This document shows positions 1 through 10,468 of a stretch of DNA of 34,269 nucleotides, in pieces. This DNA is from Candidatus Saccharimonadota bacterium. Lineage in GTDB: Bacteria > Patescibacteriota > Saccharimonadia > Saccharimonadales > Saccharimonadaceae. The DNA is taken from the NCBI GenBank assembly GCA_028289185.1, contig JAQGGV010000036.1, positions 1-34,269 on the forward strand. The letters are read 5' to 3'. A program made the translations under genes and the position numbers. Positions within the stretch are counted from its first letter, which is position 1, and every line of letters starts with the position of its first letter. The notes under the pieces are model-generated. The model was not told where the DNA came from, ran no database searches, and was given only the letters and a program-made list of their open reading frames with translations.

Positions 1-2
1 AG

Positions 3-452
3 TTATTCCCACTCAAAGTTAAAACCTCATTAGTCTACGGAATGCTTGCGGTATCAATACTACTTTGGCTCACATGGGTATATCGCTTGATATACGTCAC
101 CCATACATCAGACATTCTCAATAAGGACATTAACTTTCCGCCATTCCTGATTGCAATGTTCCTATTTGCTCTTTTTCTTCGACTCAAATTACCCCATAGC
201 CGCCTTATCAACATGGTCGCCGGCACAACACTCGCTGTCTATCTCATCCATGCTAATCGAAATCTTTGGGAGCCACTCTGGAAGTTCTTTGATATCTACA
301 AGGTTCACGGTACACCGTGGTTTTATATCTTCCCATTCGTCATTGGAACCCTTGTTTTCTCTGTTTGTGTTGTAATCGAACTAGGGCGCCAGCGTGTCGC
401 AAGTAAATTACAGTTTGCGAAACTCATACACTACTTTAACCAATCGTCGTAG
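3..452 (+). CDS. Acyltransferase family 3-like membrane protein, C-terminal fragment (5' end outside window)
   Basis: Reading frame is open from position 3 to the stop at 452. Several TM segments and an 'AGTTLAVYLIHANRNLW' motif typical of the C-terminal part of acyltransferase-3 proteins. Confidence 0.6.
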   Translation, partial: LFPLKVKTSLVYGMLAVSILLWLTWVYRLIYVTHTSDILNKDINFPPFLIAMFLFALFLRLKLPHSRLINMVAGTTLAVYLIHANRNLWEPLWKFFDIYKVHGTPWFYIFPFVIGTLVFSVCVVIELGRQRVASKLQFAKLIHYFNQSS

Positions 453-509
453 TATTTGCAGCACCGCACTCCTAACAGATAAAGGAGTGTAGTATCATAG
501 AGGTACTAC

Positions 510-1478
510 ATGAGGAAGTCCAACACCAACGCAACTGCTCAAACGCTGTATATCGTTATACCCTGCTATAACGAAGAGGCTGTAATCCAAGAGACTGCCA
601 AAAGGTTACTGGCTAAACTAGATAAACTGATACAAAAGAACCAGATTGATAAGAAAAGCCGAGCCATATTTGTTGATGATGGGTCCAGGGATGATACCTG
701 GAAGCTTATAGAGGCTCTGCACAAAAAACATGACCTGCTAGGTGGAGTGAAGCTGACACGCAACAGAGGCCACCAAAATGCCCTACTAGCGGGACTAATG
801 TTTGCCCGAGGCAATGCCGATGTCGTCATATCGATGGACGCCGATCTGCAGGACGACATCAACGCCATCGACGACATGCTAAAAGCCTACAATAATGGCG
901 CAGAAATCGTCTATGGCGTCCGTTCTACCCGGGCTAAGGATTCAATCCTAAAAAGAACGACCGCACAGGGATTTTACCGACTTATGTCACGACTGGGCGT
1001 TGATAGTATCTACAATCATGCGGATTACAGATTACTGAGCAAGCGTGCCCTTGATGAGCTGGCAAGTTTCAAGGAAGTAAACTTGTTTTTGCGCGGCATT
1101 ATACCGCTTCTTGGCTTTAATACAGCAACCGTCGAATACAAACGCGCTGAGCGATTTGCAGGCGAGTCGAAGTATCCTTTCCGCAAGATGCTCAACTTTG
1201 CAATCGACGGTATCACGTCATTTAGTATCAAACCCCTGCGACTTGTTGCCAGCCTTGGACTTGGTGTTTCGGGTGTTAGTTTTCTGATTATGCTGTATTC
1301 AATTGTAATAAAGTTTATGGGCTCGGCAGTAGAAGGATGGACATTCACTATCATATCTGTCTGGTTTATTGGTGGTGTGCAGATGCTAAGTATTGGAATT
1401 GTTGGTGAATACATCGGTAAAATATACAATGAAGTCAAAGCTAGACCACGTTTCATCATAGAGAAAGAGATTCACTGA
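510..1478 (+). CDS. GT2 family glycosyltransferase (DPM1/GtrB-like, two C-terminal TM helices)
   Basis: 'YIVIPCYNEEAVIQETAKRL', 'IFVDDGSRDDTW', 'DADLQDD', C-terminal 'FIGGVQMLSIGIVGEYIGKIYNEVKARP'. Confidence 0.9.
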   Translation: MRKSNTNATAQTLYIVIPCYNEEAVIQETAKRLLAKLDKLIQKNQIDKKSRAIFVDDGSRDDTWKLIEALHKKHDLLGGVKLTRNRGHQNALLAGLMFARGNADVVISMDADLQDDINAIDDMLKAYNNGAEIVYGVRSTRAKDSILKRTTAQGFYRLMSRLGVDSIYNHADYRLLSKRALDELASFKEVNLFLRGIIPLLGFNTATVEYKRAERFAGESKYPFRKMLNFAIDGITSFSIKPLRLVASLGLGVSGVSFLIMLYSIVIKFMGSAVEGWTFTIISVWFIGGVQMLSIGIVGEYIGKIYNEVKARPRFIIEKEIH

Positions 1479-2734
1479 TGCGTCAAAGAAAAGAATTAGA
1501 AGTCGACGAAAGCAATATGTTGTTTTCGAAAAGAATTGTTGGGATTATCGCAATCGTTGCGGTTGTTATCTTGGCGATTGCCATGCGACTAAGCGTCTTT
1601 TCGACCGAGACTGATGACATGCATTATTTCCTGATTCCCTGGTACCAACATTTCGCTACATACGGGCTGCATGGCATCGCCAACATCGACAGTAATTACA
1701 ATGTGCCGTATCTCTACCTACTGTGGTTATCAACTCACCTGCATCTATCCGCAATTGTAGCAATAAAGCTCATCACGCTGCTATTCGAGGCGTGCTTTGC
1801 TGCCCTAGTTTACTTGATTGGTAAGGACTACTACCCAGCCAAAAAACACATACCGATCATCATGGCTATCGCCTCACTGTTCATACCAACACTCTTCCTG
1901 CAAGGTGGTCTGTGGGGGCAGTGCGATATTATCTATACATTCTGGCTGGTTGCGTGCTGGTGGATGATGTCAAAGGGCAAACAACAGTCCGGCTGGATAC
2001 TATTTGGCGTTGCGATTGCATTCAAACTCCAGGCAATTTTCTTTCTGCCATATATGCTCTACAAGTGGTTTGTTAACTCGCGTATCAAAAAGCCCGTATT
2101 GTCTGCCGTGAATGTACACCTGTTCTACCCATTACTGGCCGTCCTGACAATCGTTGTCCTGGCACTGCCCGCAGTGGCCTTTGGTCGGCCCGTCAGCATG
2201 ATATTCGGTGTTTATGCCGGCCAGGTCAGCGACCCTGGCACTAGCACGTCTCTGGGTAGTGCGGCGACTGTTTTCCAACTCTTCGTTAACATGAACGACA
2301 AAGCCGTATTATACCTAGCAAAGCCGGCGATATTCTTTGCCTGTGCGCTTGTCGTTGCCATATTCGGCATGTACCTGACATACGTTAAGCGAACGACATT
2401 CAAGGATACCTTCACGCTTCCACTACTATTTTTGCTTATCCTACCGTACTTCCTGCCATTCATGCACGACAGGTATTTCTTTGCGGGCGAGATATTTGCG
2501 CTACTATTTGCAGCACTAACCAGAAGGTGGTTTTTCATCGTCGCGGCAACCCTGTTACAGGCAACCGCATTGCCGCTGTATGCGTCATACCTATGGCACA
2601 GCAACGTCTGGCCTGCACCAGTTCTTGCACTTATACAGCTCGGCGTTATAGGACTGATTGCATGGTACCTATACCAAAACTCCGAGACGAAAAGTATCAC
2701 GAATCTTTGGGGTTTACGTCGGTCTGGCGAATAA
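1478..2734 (+). CDS. Polytopic membrane glycosyltransferase (GT-C/GT87-like mannosyltransferase)
   Basis: Multi-TM protein with 'GLWGQCDIIYTFWLVACWWMM' and 'FLPFMHDRYFF' motifs. Start overlaps the preceding stop. Confidence 0.65.
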   Translation: MRQRKELEVDESNMLFSKRIVGIIAIVAVVILAIAMRLSVFSTETDDMHYFLIPWYQHFATYGLHGIANIDSNYNVPYLYLLWLSTHLHLSAIVAIKLITLLFEACFAALVYLIGKDYYPAKKHIPIIMAIASLFIPTLFLQGGLWGQCDIIYTFWLVACWWMMSKGKQQSGWILFGVAIAFKLQAIFFLPYMLYKWFVNSRIKKPVLSAVNVHLFYPLLAVLTIVVLALPAVAFGRPVSMIFGVYAGQVSDPGTSTSLGSAATVFQLFVNMNDKAVLYLAKPAIFFACALVVAIFGMYLTYVKRTTFKDTFTLPLLFLLILPYFLPFMHDRYFFAGEIFALLFAALTRRWFFIVAATLLQATALPLYASYLWHSNVWPAPVLALIQLGVIGLIAWYLYQNSETKSITNLWGLRRSGE

Positions 2735-2740
2735 TCATTT

Positions 2741-4450
2741 ATGCTGCGTACATACTTATTAACATTGAAAAAACTTATTTCAACAACTCCAGGTTTGTTC
2801 ATCGTCGGTATCATCGTTGGCCTCATTGTATTCACATTGCTGTTTGGGCTGGCAATTGTGAACCCGCTCAATATCGATTGGATTCAGAACATTAACGGTG
2901 ATGTGGTGCAGCACTATATCGGCTGGATGTATTATCGGGACTCAGCCTGGCAATTCCCAAACATTGGTAAGATCGACGGGCTGGCATATCCAGGTGGTAT
3001 ATCGCTTGTCTACATGGATGTCATCCCGATTTTTGCAATCATTTTCAAATTGTTCAGCGGCATCTTACCAGCACACTTCCAGTACTTTGGTATCTTTACG
3101 CTCCTTAGTTATCTGTTGCTGGGTGGCTTTGCGGCAATCATTATCAAACGCTTTACCAAGAGTACGCTCATTACACTTCTTGGTACCGTCATGTTGGTTT
3201 GTACCCCAATTATTATTGGCCGATCGTTTGCACATACGGCACTGACGGCACATTGGCTCGTGCTGGCCGCCATCTACTATGCAATCGTATTCCATCAGGA
3301 AAAGGCTCCAACGAAAAAACAAGTCATTACATGGTCGATTCTGCTCACACTTGCCGTCCTAATCCATGCGTATTTCATACCTATTGTGGCATCGGTGTTC
3401 ATATTCTCACTCGTGCAGCAACATGTTCGTATCAAAACAAGCTTGATACGCTTTATCGTACCAGTTGCCGTTGCTCTCGTCATGTTTGGACTGATTGGCG
3501 GCTTCTCGACGGGTATGGCGACAAACGGCGACTCAGGCCTTGGAGCATACGGTATCAACCTATTGGCACCAATTATCCCCATAGGCTATTCGACATTTGT
3601 CATGACACCCTTTACTCACCCCCAATGGGAAGGGCTCAGCTATATTGGCCTGGGAATACTCCTGATTGTACCGATTGCTTGGTTCGTGCTACTGACAGGC
3701 CTACGTAAATCATCATTGAAACAATACGTAAAAGATATCTATCGAAAACTTCAAAACAAGAGGACACTTGTCCTGACACTAATTGTCTTGCTTGTTTTTA
3801 TCTTTTCGCTCAGTCCTCGCGTGTTCGTCGGTGACTTGCACATAGCCAACATACCGCACCCGAGTATTATCGGTTACGTCTGGGAAACATTCCGATCGAC
3901 TGGACGAATATTTTGGCCTATCTACTACTCGCTTATCATCCTGCTATTTGTTCTACTGATAAATATTACTCGCAAATGGAACTTCACGATTGCAATAGCC
4001 CTGATTCTACCGTTGACCGTCATACAGGCAGTGGACATCCTGGACTCGCCAGCAGTCAAGCAAAAGACTTCATCGGTCTCGCTAGCCCTCAGTAAGCCAC
4101 ACGTCAGCGACCAGCTAGACAGTAAGTTTATACGTAGTTACTGCAACAAGCACAACGTCGTCCTAGTTGATAACAGTCTAGATTCTGGCGTTAAGATGTT
4201 TACTGATTTGTCTGACTATATCGTTTCGTGTCACCCAGCACTAACATCTGGCTACTTCGCTCGCTTCCCCAAAAACGCAATTCTAAACTACGCTAACGCC
4301 AAGCGTTTGCAACTTGTTCAGGGTACGCTCACCATACCAGACTCTGACCTGTACCTGACGCAGAGCCCTGACTTCATGCATGAAATCAATCAACAAGAAT
4401 ATGCGTTCCAGAAATTTGGTGATTACTATGTCATCACGAACAAGTTGTAG
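2741..4450 (+). CDS. Large polytopic membrane protein, probably GT-C-like glycosyltransferase (DUF6311/YfhO-like)
   Basis: 569 aa, about 10 TM segments, N-terminal 'NGDVVQHYIGWMYYRDSAWQFP' loop. Located in a glycosyltransferase cluster. Confidence 0.55.
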   Translation: MLRTYLLTLKKLISTTPGLFIVGIIVGLIVFTLLFGLAIVNPLNIDWIQNINGDVVQHYIGWMYYRDSAWQFPNIGKIDGLAYPGGISLVYMDVIPIFAIIFKLFSGILPAHFQYFGIFTLLSYLLLGGFAAIIIKRFTKSTLITLLGTVMLVCTPIIIGRSFAHTALTAHWLVLAAIYYAIVFHQEKAPTKKQVITWSILLTLAVLIHAYFIPIVASVFIFSLVQQHVRIKTSLIRFIVPVAVALVMFGLIGGFSTGMATNGDSGLGAYGINLLAPIIPIGYSTFVMTPFTHPQWEGLSYIGLGILLIVPIAWFVLLTGLRKSSLKQYVKDIYRKLQNKRTLVLTLIVLLVFIFSLSPRVFVGDLHIANIPHPSIIGYVWETFRSTGRIFWPIYYSLIILLFVLLINITRKWNFTIAIALILPLTVIQAVDILDSPAVKQKTSSVSLALSKPHVSDQLDSKFIRSYCNKHNVVLVDNSLDSGVKMFTDLSDYIVSCHPALTSGYFARFPKNAILNYANAKRLQLVQGTLTIPDSDLYLTQSPDFMHEINQQEYAFQKFGDYYVITNKL

Positions 4451-4456
4451 TTGTAT

Positions 4457-5617
4457 CTAGGTAAGTTTTTCGTAGGCTTCGATGACTTCTTCAGCAATTT
4501 TCGGCCAGCTGTAGACCTCGGCATACTTGTCGCCGGCCTCAACCTGCTTAGTGATGTCGATGCGTTTTAATTCACGAGCCAGCTCGTAATAGGCTGCGGC
4601 CGATGTGAGCTTTATCTCACCGAATTCCTGGTTCATTTCTTTGAATGAATCAGTTGGATAGCCGATAACTGCTCGCTGGTTGGCGAATGCAAGATTCAAA
4701 GCACCGGACGACACCTGCCCATAATAGACATTGTTATATGCATAGACACATACATCAACTTCGCGGATGAGCGCGTTCAGACTATCGTCATCATCAACAT
4801 AACCCGTGATATAGACACGGTCCTTGAGGTCTAACGTATCAATGAGCGTTGCGATTGTATTGTAGATATTTACCTCATCGCTGATCGGTTGCATGCCGCC
4901 GATAATAGCCAGTTTGTAATTGTCTGGCAGGAATTTGAGCGCTCGCACAGCATCATCAATGCCCTTGTATTGGTGCATGAACCCAACTGTCGCATAGATA
5001 ACGTCACCGTCTTTTTTATTCAGGTTATCAGCTATTTCTGTCGATATGGCAGCAGGTTTGGTAAATGGTAGCACCGGGTGATGAATTTGCGCAATCTGAT
5101 CACGTTTGACGCCGTAGTTTAGCAAGCTGCGAGTTGCACCGTTATTGTGCGTAAACAACAGATCTGCTTTTTTGAAGGCATCGATGTGGCGTTTTTTGAA
5201 TATGCCATGAAGTCGCTTCTGCCTCAGAACAAGTATCGCACTGCGCGGACCAATACCTTGGCGTGGTTTCCACTTGAACGCCAATGCAGGTGACAGGTGA
5301 ACGGTAACTGCAACTTTTTTGCCCATTGCCTTTGCTGTATCGACAAGCAGCGCAAACTCGTCACCGGAATACAAACCGAATTCGTGCTGGATATGCAGGA
5401 TATCGTAATTTTGTAGATCAGTTTTCAGGCGCTCCATTGTCTCGGCCAATTCCTGTTCACTCATGACCCGTGTTTTGTAGGGAGACGAATCAAAAAACTT
5501 CGTTTCGATTTCATCGGGCAAATCCTGAAAAATGTCCATGAAGTTCTCTTCATAAATACCGACACCGCAATTATCGCTGCGACGTGAACTGAATTGTAAT
5601 ACTTTTACTTTAGACAT
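4457..5617 (-). CDS. GT4-family glycosyltransferase
   Basis: 'DILHIQHEFGLYSGDE', 'VGFMHQYKGIDDAVRALKFLPDNYKLAIIGG', 'GQVSSGALNLAFANQRAVIGYPTDSFKEM'. Confidence 0.8.
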   Translation of the reverse strand: MSKVKVLQFSSRRSDNCGVGIYEENFMDIFQDLPDEIETKFFDSSPYKTRVMSEQELAETMERLKTDLQNYDILHIQHEFGLYSGDEFALLVDTAKAMGKKVAVTVHLSPALAFKWKPRQGIGPRSAILVLRQKRLHGIFKKRHIDAFKKADLLFTHNNGATRSLLNYGVKRDQIAQIHHPVLPFTKPAAISTEIADNLNKKDGDVIYATVGFMHQYKGIDDAVRALKFLPDNYKLAIIGGMQPISDEVNIYNTIATLIDTLDLKDRVYITGYVDDDDSLNALIREVDVCVYAYNNVYYGQVSSGALNLAFANQRAVIGYPTDSFKEMNQEFGEIKLTSAAAYYELARELKRIDITKQVEAGDKYAEVYSWPKIAEEVIEAYEKLT

Positions 5618-6926
5618 GTGCTATCTCCTGCATCTTGGCACGTACCTGCTCATATGATTGGTCCCAGGTCGTCTGTTTATATGTCGCGCATTTGTCGCGC
5701 CATTTTTTCTGATTTTCGGGGGTCAGCATTTCTTGAATTAGCGTCAGACACTCGTCAGATGACGCCGGATTGAAGTGCTGTACATACCCCTCCGCTACCT
5801 CTATCATACTCGTTGTGTTGCTGCAGACACAAGGCGTACCACGCGCAATACTCTCGGCAATCGGTATTCCCCAGCCTTCCGCAAAGCTCGGAAAGACGCT
5901 CAGCTTGGCATGCTCGTACAGCCACGACAGGTTCTCGTCCGATACGTCATGCAAAAATACAAACTTATCCTTTACCTGTGGATCCTGTGTCATAAAATCG
6001 TAAATCTGTTCAGTTTTCCAACCAAGACGACCAACGATAACAGATGTCGGCAAATCAATTCCCCGCTCGGCAGCCAATTTATAGACATAGTAGAGTAGCG
6101 CGTGATTCTTCTTAGCTTCAATCGTACCAACCGTCACGATGAAGTCACTTTTCGCAGCGCCTGATGCCGCAAAGTTTTCGTCCGTCGGCATTTCAGATTT
6201 TGCAAACTTGAAGTCCTCACCTAACCTAAAGACTTCCATGTGAGGTGGATCAATGTCGTTTGCTACCAGCCATTGACGCAAATCTTCCTGGGTGGCATGC
6301 GATACACTCAGTACCAATGCGGAGACTGGAACAATCCGACGACAATAATTCATCAGGCTTTCGGTCGAGTGCCCAGAGAATTGTGGCGTCTGCGTGAATG
6401 GCAAAACGTCGTGAATAACCGGGATGATCTTGAGATTGGTATCATGGACACCTTCTTCCAAGGTACGTAGGAAATTGTCATCCCACCACTCGCCCCAGGA
6501 TATAAAGATTGCGTCGCCCTTTTTGAATGTAATCTTTCTATATGCCTGCGCTTCGGCCGCAGCTAGGTTATTCTGAGCTTTTTTGACGAGTCCCGTGTCA
6601 CTAAGGCCTGCGCGGACGATGACCTTTTTTGCCAAGTGTTTTAACGGTTTGAAAACCTCCGTTATATGCACCTGTCGCGACGGAGTGCCGGCCTTCTGGC
6701 CGTCTTCCTTGATATAAACGATGCCCTGACCAAGCTTTTCGACCGTTGAGGGGAAGTCAATCTCGCAGAACGCCCGAACCTCCTTGACCCAGGACACAAA
6801 CACAACCTGCTGGTCGTCATGTGATTTAAAACGGGTGGAAAGTTCGTACATAACACGTGGAATACCAGCCATGCGGCCCTGCCAGTGAATCAATTGCGTC
6901 ACGTCGATATAGAGTGTTTTATCCAT
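5610..6926 (-). CDS. GT4-family glycosyltransferase
   Basis: 'VTVGTIEAKKNHALLYYVYKLA', 'SVFPSFAEGWGIPIAESIARGTPCVCSNTTSMIEVAEG'. 8-nt overlap with the next gene. Confidence 0.85.
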   Translation of the reverse strand: MDKTLYIDVTQLIHWQGRMAGIPRVMYELSTRFKSHDDQQVVFVSWVKEVRAFCEIDFPSTVEKLGQGIVYIKEDGQKAGTPSRQVHITEVFKPLKHLAKKVIVRAGLSDTGLVKKAQNNLAAAEAQAYRKITFKKGDAIFISWGEWWDDNFLRTLEEGVHDTNLKIIPVIHDVLPFTQTPQFSGHSTESLMNYCRRIVPVSALVLSVSHATQEDLRQWLVANDIDPPHMEVFRLGEDFKFAKSEMPTDENFAASGAAKSDFIVTVGTIEAKKNHALLYYVYKLAAERGIDLPTSVIVGRLGWKTEQIYDFMTQDPQVKDKFVFLHDVSDENLSWLYEHAKLSVFPSFAEGWGIPIAESIARGTPCVCSNTTSMIEVAEGYVQHFNPASSDECLTLIQEMLTPENQKKWRDKCATYKQTTWDQSYEQVRAKMQEIAHV

Positions 6927-8085
6927 GTTTTCCTCCTGTGTTTATTGCGACCAACTCCTGCGCTAAATGCTTCGCACTTTTCTTCCAGGTAAACTGCTTG
7001 GCACGTGCTATGCCTTTCGTATTCACATCATGACGTTTATTGTAGGTTTTTTGCATCGCCCCTGCTATGGCCTCAACATCATCGGGATCGACATACTCAC
7101 CCGCATCACCAACAACTTCCGGCAAGGAGCTGACATCACTCACAATAACCTGCGTACCGCATGCCATAGCCTGGAGTGGTGAAATGCCAAACCCCTCGTA
7201 AAATGCCGCGTGCACCAGACACGCAGCACCGCTCAACAATCCGGGTAGATCCCGATCTTCCACATAGTGACTGGGTCTGATAATTTGACAACCGGATTTT
7301 TGCATGGAGTCAATTTTGTTCCTCATGACATCTTCTGACCAAGACATTCCACCAACAATTAACAAACTCGCCTCATCCTTACCATTTTTTTTGCAAAACA
7401 ACTCGTATGCCGCAAGGACTCCTTCGAGGTTCTTTCGTGGCTCGATATTGCTCAGAAACATAAAATACTTTTTATATGTCAGTCCATATGAGCGTAGCAG
7501 GTCAGTCACGGCGCTTTTTGGAAGTGGTTTGAATGTATCATCAATGCCGTTATACACCACAGAGGTCTTGCCTTTTGCCTCGGGAAAATACTTCTCGATT
7601 TCTGTCTGTGCATGTTTGGAAACGGTGATTACTCGTGACGTACGATCAATCCAACGCGCTATGTTCGCGTTTAGAAATGCCAGATTCTTTTTCTCGACAA
7701 ACTGTGGATAGACCTTGAAACTCGCATCGTGAATATAAGTTGCTGATGGTGAACGTATCAGGGGCCAGTTACGAAAATTTGGAAATAGGTAGACACCCCT
7801 ACCAAAAATAATATCCATTGGTGGCAGTAAACGGTACTTTAGCAGGCCGTTAAATATCCGGCCCGGCACCAGACTTATTTTCACATTTACATTATCGTTG
7901 AATTTCCAACGTTCAATTTTACCCACTTTGTTTGCTGCAACGATGACAGAAAGCCGATATTTCGCTATAAAGTCGGGGTCTTCACTCAGTGCACGAATGA
8001 GCGAGACGGTCGCTGTGCCAATGCCACTTGGTCTCTGGGAAATAATCGCGTCACCATCAACAAAAACTGTCGTTTTTTTATTCAT
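6919..8085 (-). CDS. GT4-family glycosyltransferase
   Basis: 'FLSNIEPRKNLEGVLAAYELF', 'HAAFYEGFGISPLQAMACGTQVIVSDVSSLPEVVGDAGEYVDPDD'. Start moved to MNKKTTVF at 8085, because the ORF-track start at 8115 overlaps the upstream gene. Confidence 0.85.
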   Translation of the reverse strand: MNKKTTVFVDGDAIISQRPSGIGTATVSLIRALSEDPDFIAKYRLSVIVAANKVGKIERWKFNDNVNVKISLVPGRIFNGLLKYRLLPPMDIIFGRGVYLFPNFRNWPLIRSPSATYIHDASFKVYPQFVEKKNLAFLNANIARWIDRTSRVITVSKHAQTEIEKYFPEAKGKTSVVYNGIDDTFKPLPKSAVTDLLRSYGLTYKKYFMFLSNIEPRKNLEGVLAAYELFCKKNGKDEASLLIVGGMSWSEDVMRNKIDSMQKSGCQIIRPSHYVEDRDLPGLLSGAACLVHAAFYEGFGISPLQAMACGTQVIVSDVSSLPEVVGDAGEYVDPDDVEAIAGAMQKTYNKRHDVNTKGIARAKQFTWKKSAKHLAQELVAINTGGKHG

Positions 8086-8087
8086 AC

Positions 8088-9257
8088 TTAGCGTGATTTC
8101 CTGCGTTTTACCCACCCAGCCACTCGGAGTGGCTTTGTCACCTTCCAGCTGGCCGAATGGAGGATTCTCTCGATCTCAGCACGCACGAGTACAACTTCCT
8201 CGTTGTATTTACGCTGGTACTCAGACAACAGATATGACACATGCCGTGACACGGCATCATCCCTAAGATTGGTAATTCTATAACGCATCCATCCGATATA
8301 GCTTTCGCTCAACAGGAGCTGTAATTCTCTGTAATCATTTTTGTTATCAAAGTCTGCTTCCTTTAGTTTTCCTGCATCTAGACTCAGTAGGAACTTCTTG
8401 GCCCTTGTGTGAACCTCTTCGTGGACAGGATACAGTTCAGTAAAATACAGACTACCTAGAATATGGACTGTAGCAACCTCCAGAAAGCTTTTTTCAACCT
8501 TTTTATAGAGGCCTTTTTCATCGAGGAACTTTTTCAAGCCTTCAAGTGAGTCCAGTACATCAAAGGGGTATTTAAATGATGAACCGACGTTTGATGTCGT
8601 TGTGCCAGTGCGATAAAACGACAAGGATTTATCGACATAACTAATCGTCGTCGCCTCGACAAGTGCACGACCAACGAAATCAATATCCTCCGCCCGATGT
8701 GATTTTTCGTTATGACGAATTTTTTTGCCATGCAGAAAAGCTGTTCTGAAAAGCTTATTCCAGACCATTAAAAGCGGCGTGCTATAGATAAAGCCAGGTG
8801 CTGTGTTGTACGAGAATGTTCCTGATTTGCCACCAAGGTGTGCAAAGTCGATCTTTGGATCGCTATATTTCTTCATTGAGTCATAAAACAGTTGGTAATT
8901 GGCGACAGCAATGTCGGCGTCATGTGTTGTGATAGACGCATGCAGCGTACCTAGTAAGTCAGGTGAAAAGAAATCGTCACCATCCAAAAATATAGTATAT
9001 CTACCCGTGGCAACATCAAAGCCAGCATTCCTAGCCGATGAGAGGCCACCGTTTTGCTTATTTAACAGACGAAAACGCTCATCGAGTTTGACGTACTTGT
9101 CCGCGATTGACTGTGTTTTGTCCGTCGAACCATCGTTAACGATGATGCACTCAAAATTCGTGAATGTCTGTTTGCGCAAAGAATCAAGGCACTCGGCCAA
9201 ATACATATCAACGTTATAGGCGGGGACAATTACCGAGACATCTACTACATCGCTCAT
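8088..9257 (-). CDS. GT2-family glycosyltransferase (CPS/EpsJ-like)
   Basis: 'VSVIVPAYNVDMYLAECLDSLRKQTFTNFECIIVNDGSTDKT', 'ISSARN'-type 'GGLSSARNAGFDVATGRYTIFLDGDD'. Confidence 0.9.
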   Translation of the reverse strand: MSDVVDVSVIVPAYNVDMYLAECLDSLRKQTFTNFECIIVNDGSTDKTQSIADKYVKLDERFRLLNKQNGGLSSARNAGFDVATGRYTIFLDGDDFFSPDLLGTLHASITTHDADIAVANYQLFYDSMKKYSDPKIDFAHLGGKSGTFSYNTAPGFIYSTPLLMVWNKLFRTAFLHGKKIRHNEKSHRAEDIDFVGRALVEATTISYVDKSLSFYRTGTTTSNVGSSFKYPFDVLDSLEGLKKFLDEKGLYKKVEKSFLEVATVHILGSLYFTELYPVHEEVHTRAKKFLLSLDAGKLKEADFDNKNDYRELQLLLSESYIGWMRYRITNLRDDAVSRHVSYLLSEYQRKYNEEVVLVRAEIERILHSASWKVTKPLRVAGWVKRRKSR

Positions 9258-9285
9258 ATACGGATCCCTTCTGGTATTACTTCAC

Positions 9286-10467
9286 TCATTCTATCTTAAA
9301 GTCTGCGTCCGTGACGACCGGGAAGAATGTCGACTTGCCATGAGTATTATAGAAATTAACAGCACTCGTGAACTCCTCGCACACAACCAGACCTTTGTCT
9401 GTCTTGATATTCATGTTGATTGAATAGTTTTTCATGCCGAGTGTGTTTGGGAACACTGAGATGACCTTCTTTTTCTGCTTAGAACTGAGCGACAGACCCT
9501 TGGTGTGGCTCTGGTTGTAATGCGTACCTGTTATGAGTTTGTCCTCGCTATAAAAATCGAGTCCGAAATCGATAGTCTCGTCAAACGTTTTGTCTGTATT
9601 GTTATTGAGCGTAAACGAAATCGTTATATCTGACTGCGTTACTTTGTGACTGATGTCACTAAATGTCACTTCACCGCTACCCCAGCGGTTTGCCTCATTG
9701 ATAACGAGCGCTGAGCCTTTGTCCATGAATAACTTTAGGTACTCGTCAGCAATAGTGGAGGCCTTGCCCTCGTGAGTGATATGACCACCTTCGATGAGTA
9801 TCGCCCGATCGCAGTATTCGCGGACGGCTGACATGTCGTGGGTCACAAAGACGATTGTCATGTCGGTTTTTTTGAGTGCCTTGAAATAGTCATAGCATTT
9901 ACGCTGGAAGTCTGCATCTCCAACAGCCAACACTTCGTCAATCAGCATAATATCGGCTTTAGCGCGCGTCGCAACAGAGAAAGCCAGGCGAACTTGCATA
10001 CCGGAGGAATAATTTTTTAGTTTTTGATCCATGAATTTTGCAAGTTCGGCGAATTCAACGATTTCGTCATACATGGCGTCAATTTCCTTGCGATTGAATC
10101 CCAGGAGCGCACCGTTGAGGTAGACATTTTCGCGACCGGATAGTTCTGGGTTGAACCCAACGCCGAGTTCAATAAACGGCACCAATTTACCATCTGCGCG
10201 CACGGTTCCCTTGGTCGGCTGATAGATACCAGCTAGAATCTTCAGCAGCGTGCTCTTGCCACTACCGTTACGTCCAGCAATGCCAAAGAATTCACCTTTT
10301 TTGATATCAAAGCTAATACCTTGTAACGCGTGCTGTACCTCGTAGCCTTTGTTCTTTTTGCGGATACTGTTCGTAAACCTCGCCTTGATCGAGTTGTTAC
10401 TCTCGTGTGGTAGCTTAAAGAATTTCGATACACTATCGACGCTGATGGCGATGTCATTCTCGGCCAT
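9286..10467 (-). CDS. Polysaccharide ABC transporter ATP-binding protein (Wzt/TagH-like) with C-terminal Wzt-type substrate-binding domain
   Basis: Walker A 'GRNGSGKSTLLK', signature 'YSSGMQVRLAFS', Walker B 'DIMLIDEVLAVGD', beta-rich C-terminal domain. Start chosen at MAENDIAIS (10467). Confidence 0.9.
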   Translation of the reverse strand: MAENDIAISVDSVSKFFKLPHESNNSIKARFTNSIRKKNKGYEVQHALQGISFDIKKGEFFGIAGRNGSGKSTLLKILAGIYQPTKGTVRADGKLVPFIELGVGFNPELSGRENVYLNGALLGFNRKEIDAMYDEIVEFAELAKFMDQKLKNYSSGMQVRLAFSVATRAKADIMLIDEVLAVGDADFQRKCYDYFKALKKTDMTIVFVTHDMSAVREYCDRAILIEGGHITHEGKASTIADEYLKLFMDKGSALVINEANRWGSGEVTFSDISHKVTQSDITISFTLNNNTDKTFDETIDFGLDFYSEDKLITGTHYNQSHTKGLSLSSKQKKKVISVFPNTLGMKNYSINMNIKTDKGLVVCEEFTSAVNFYNTHGKSTFFPVVTDADFKIE

Positions 10468-10468
10468 A

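Noticed and set aside
1025-1459. 144-aa minus-strand ORF
   Set aside because: Antisense within the clear GT2 gene, no recognisable motif.
2212-2871. 219-aa minus-strand ORF
   Set aside because: Lies antisense inside two well-supported plus-strand membrane protein genes, with a composition typical of a shadow ORF.
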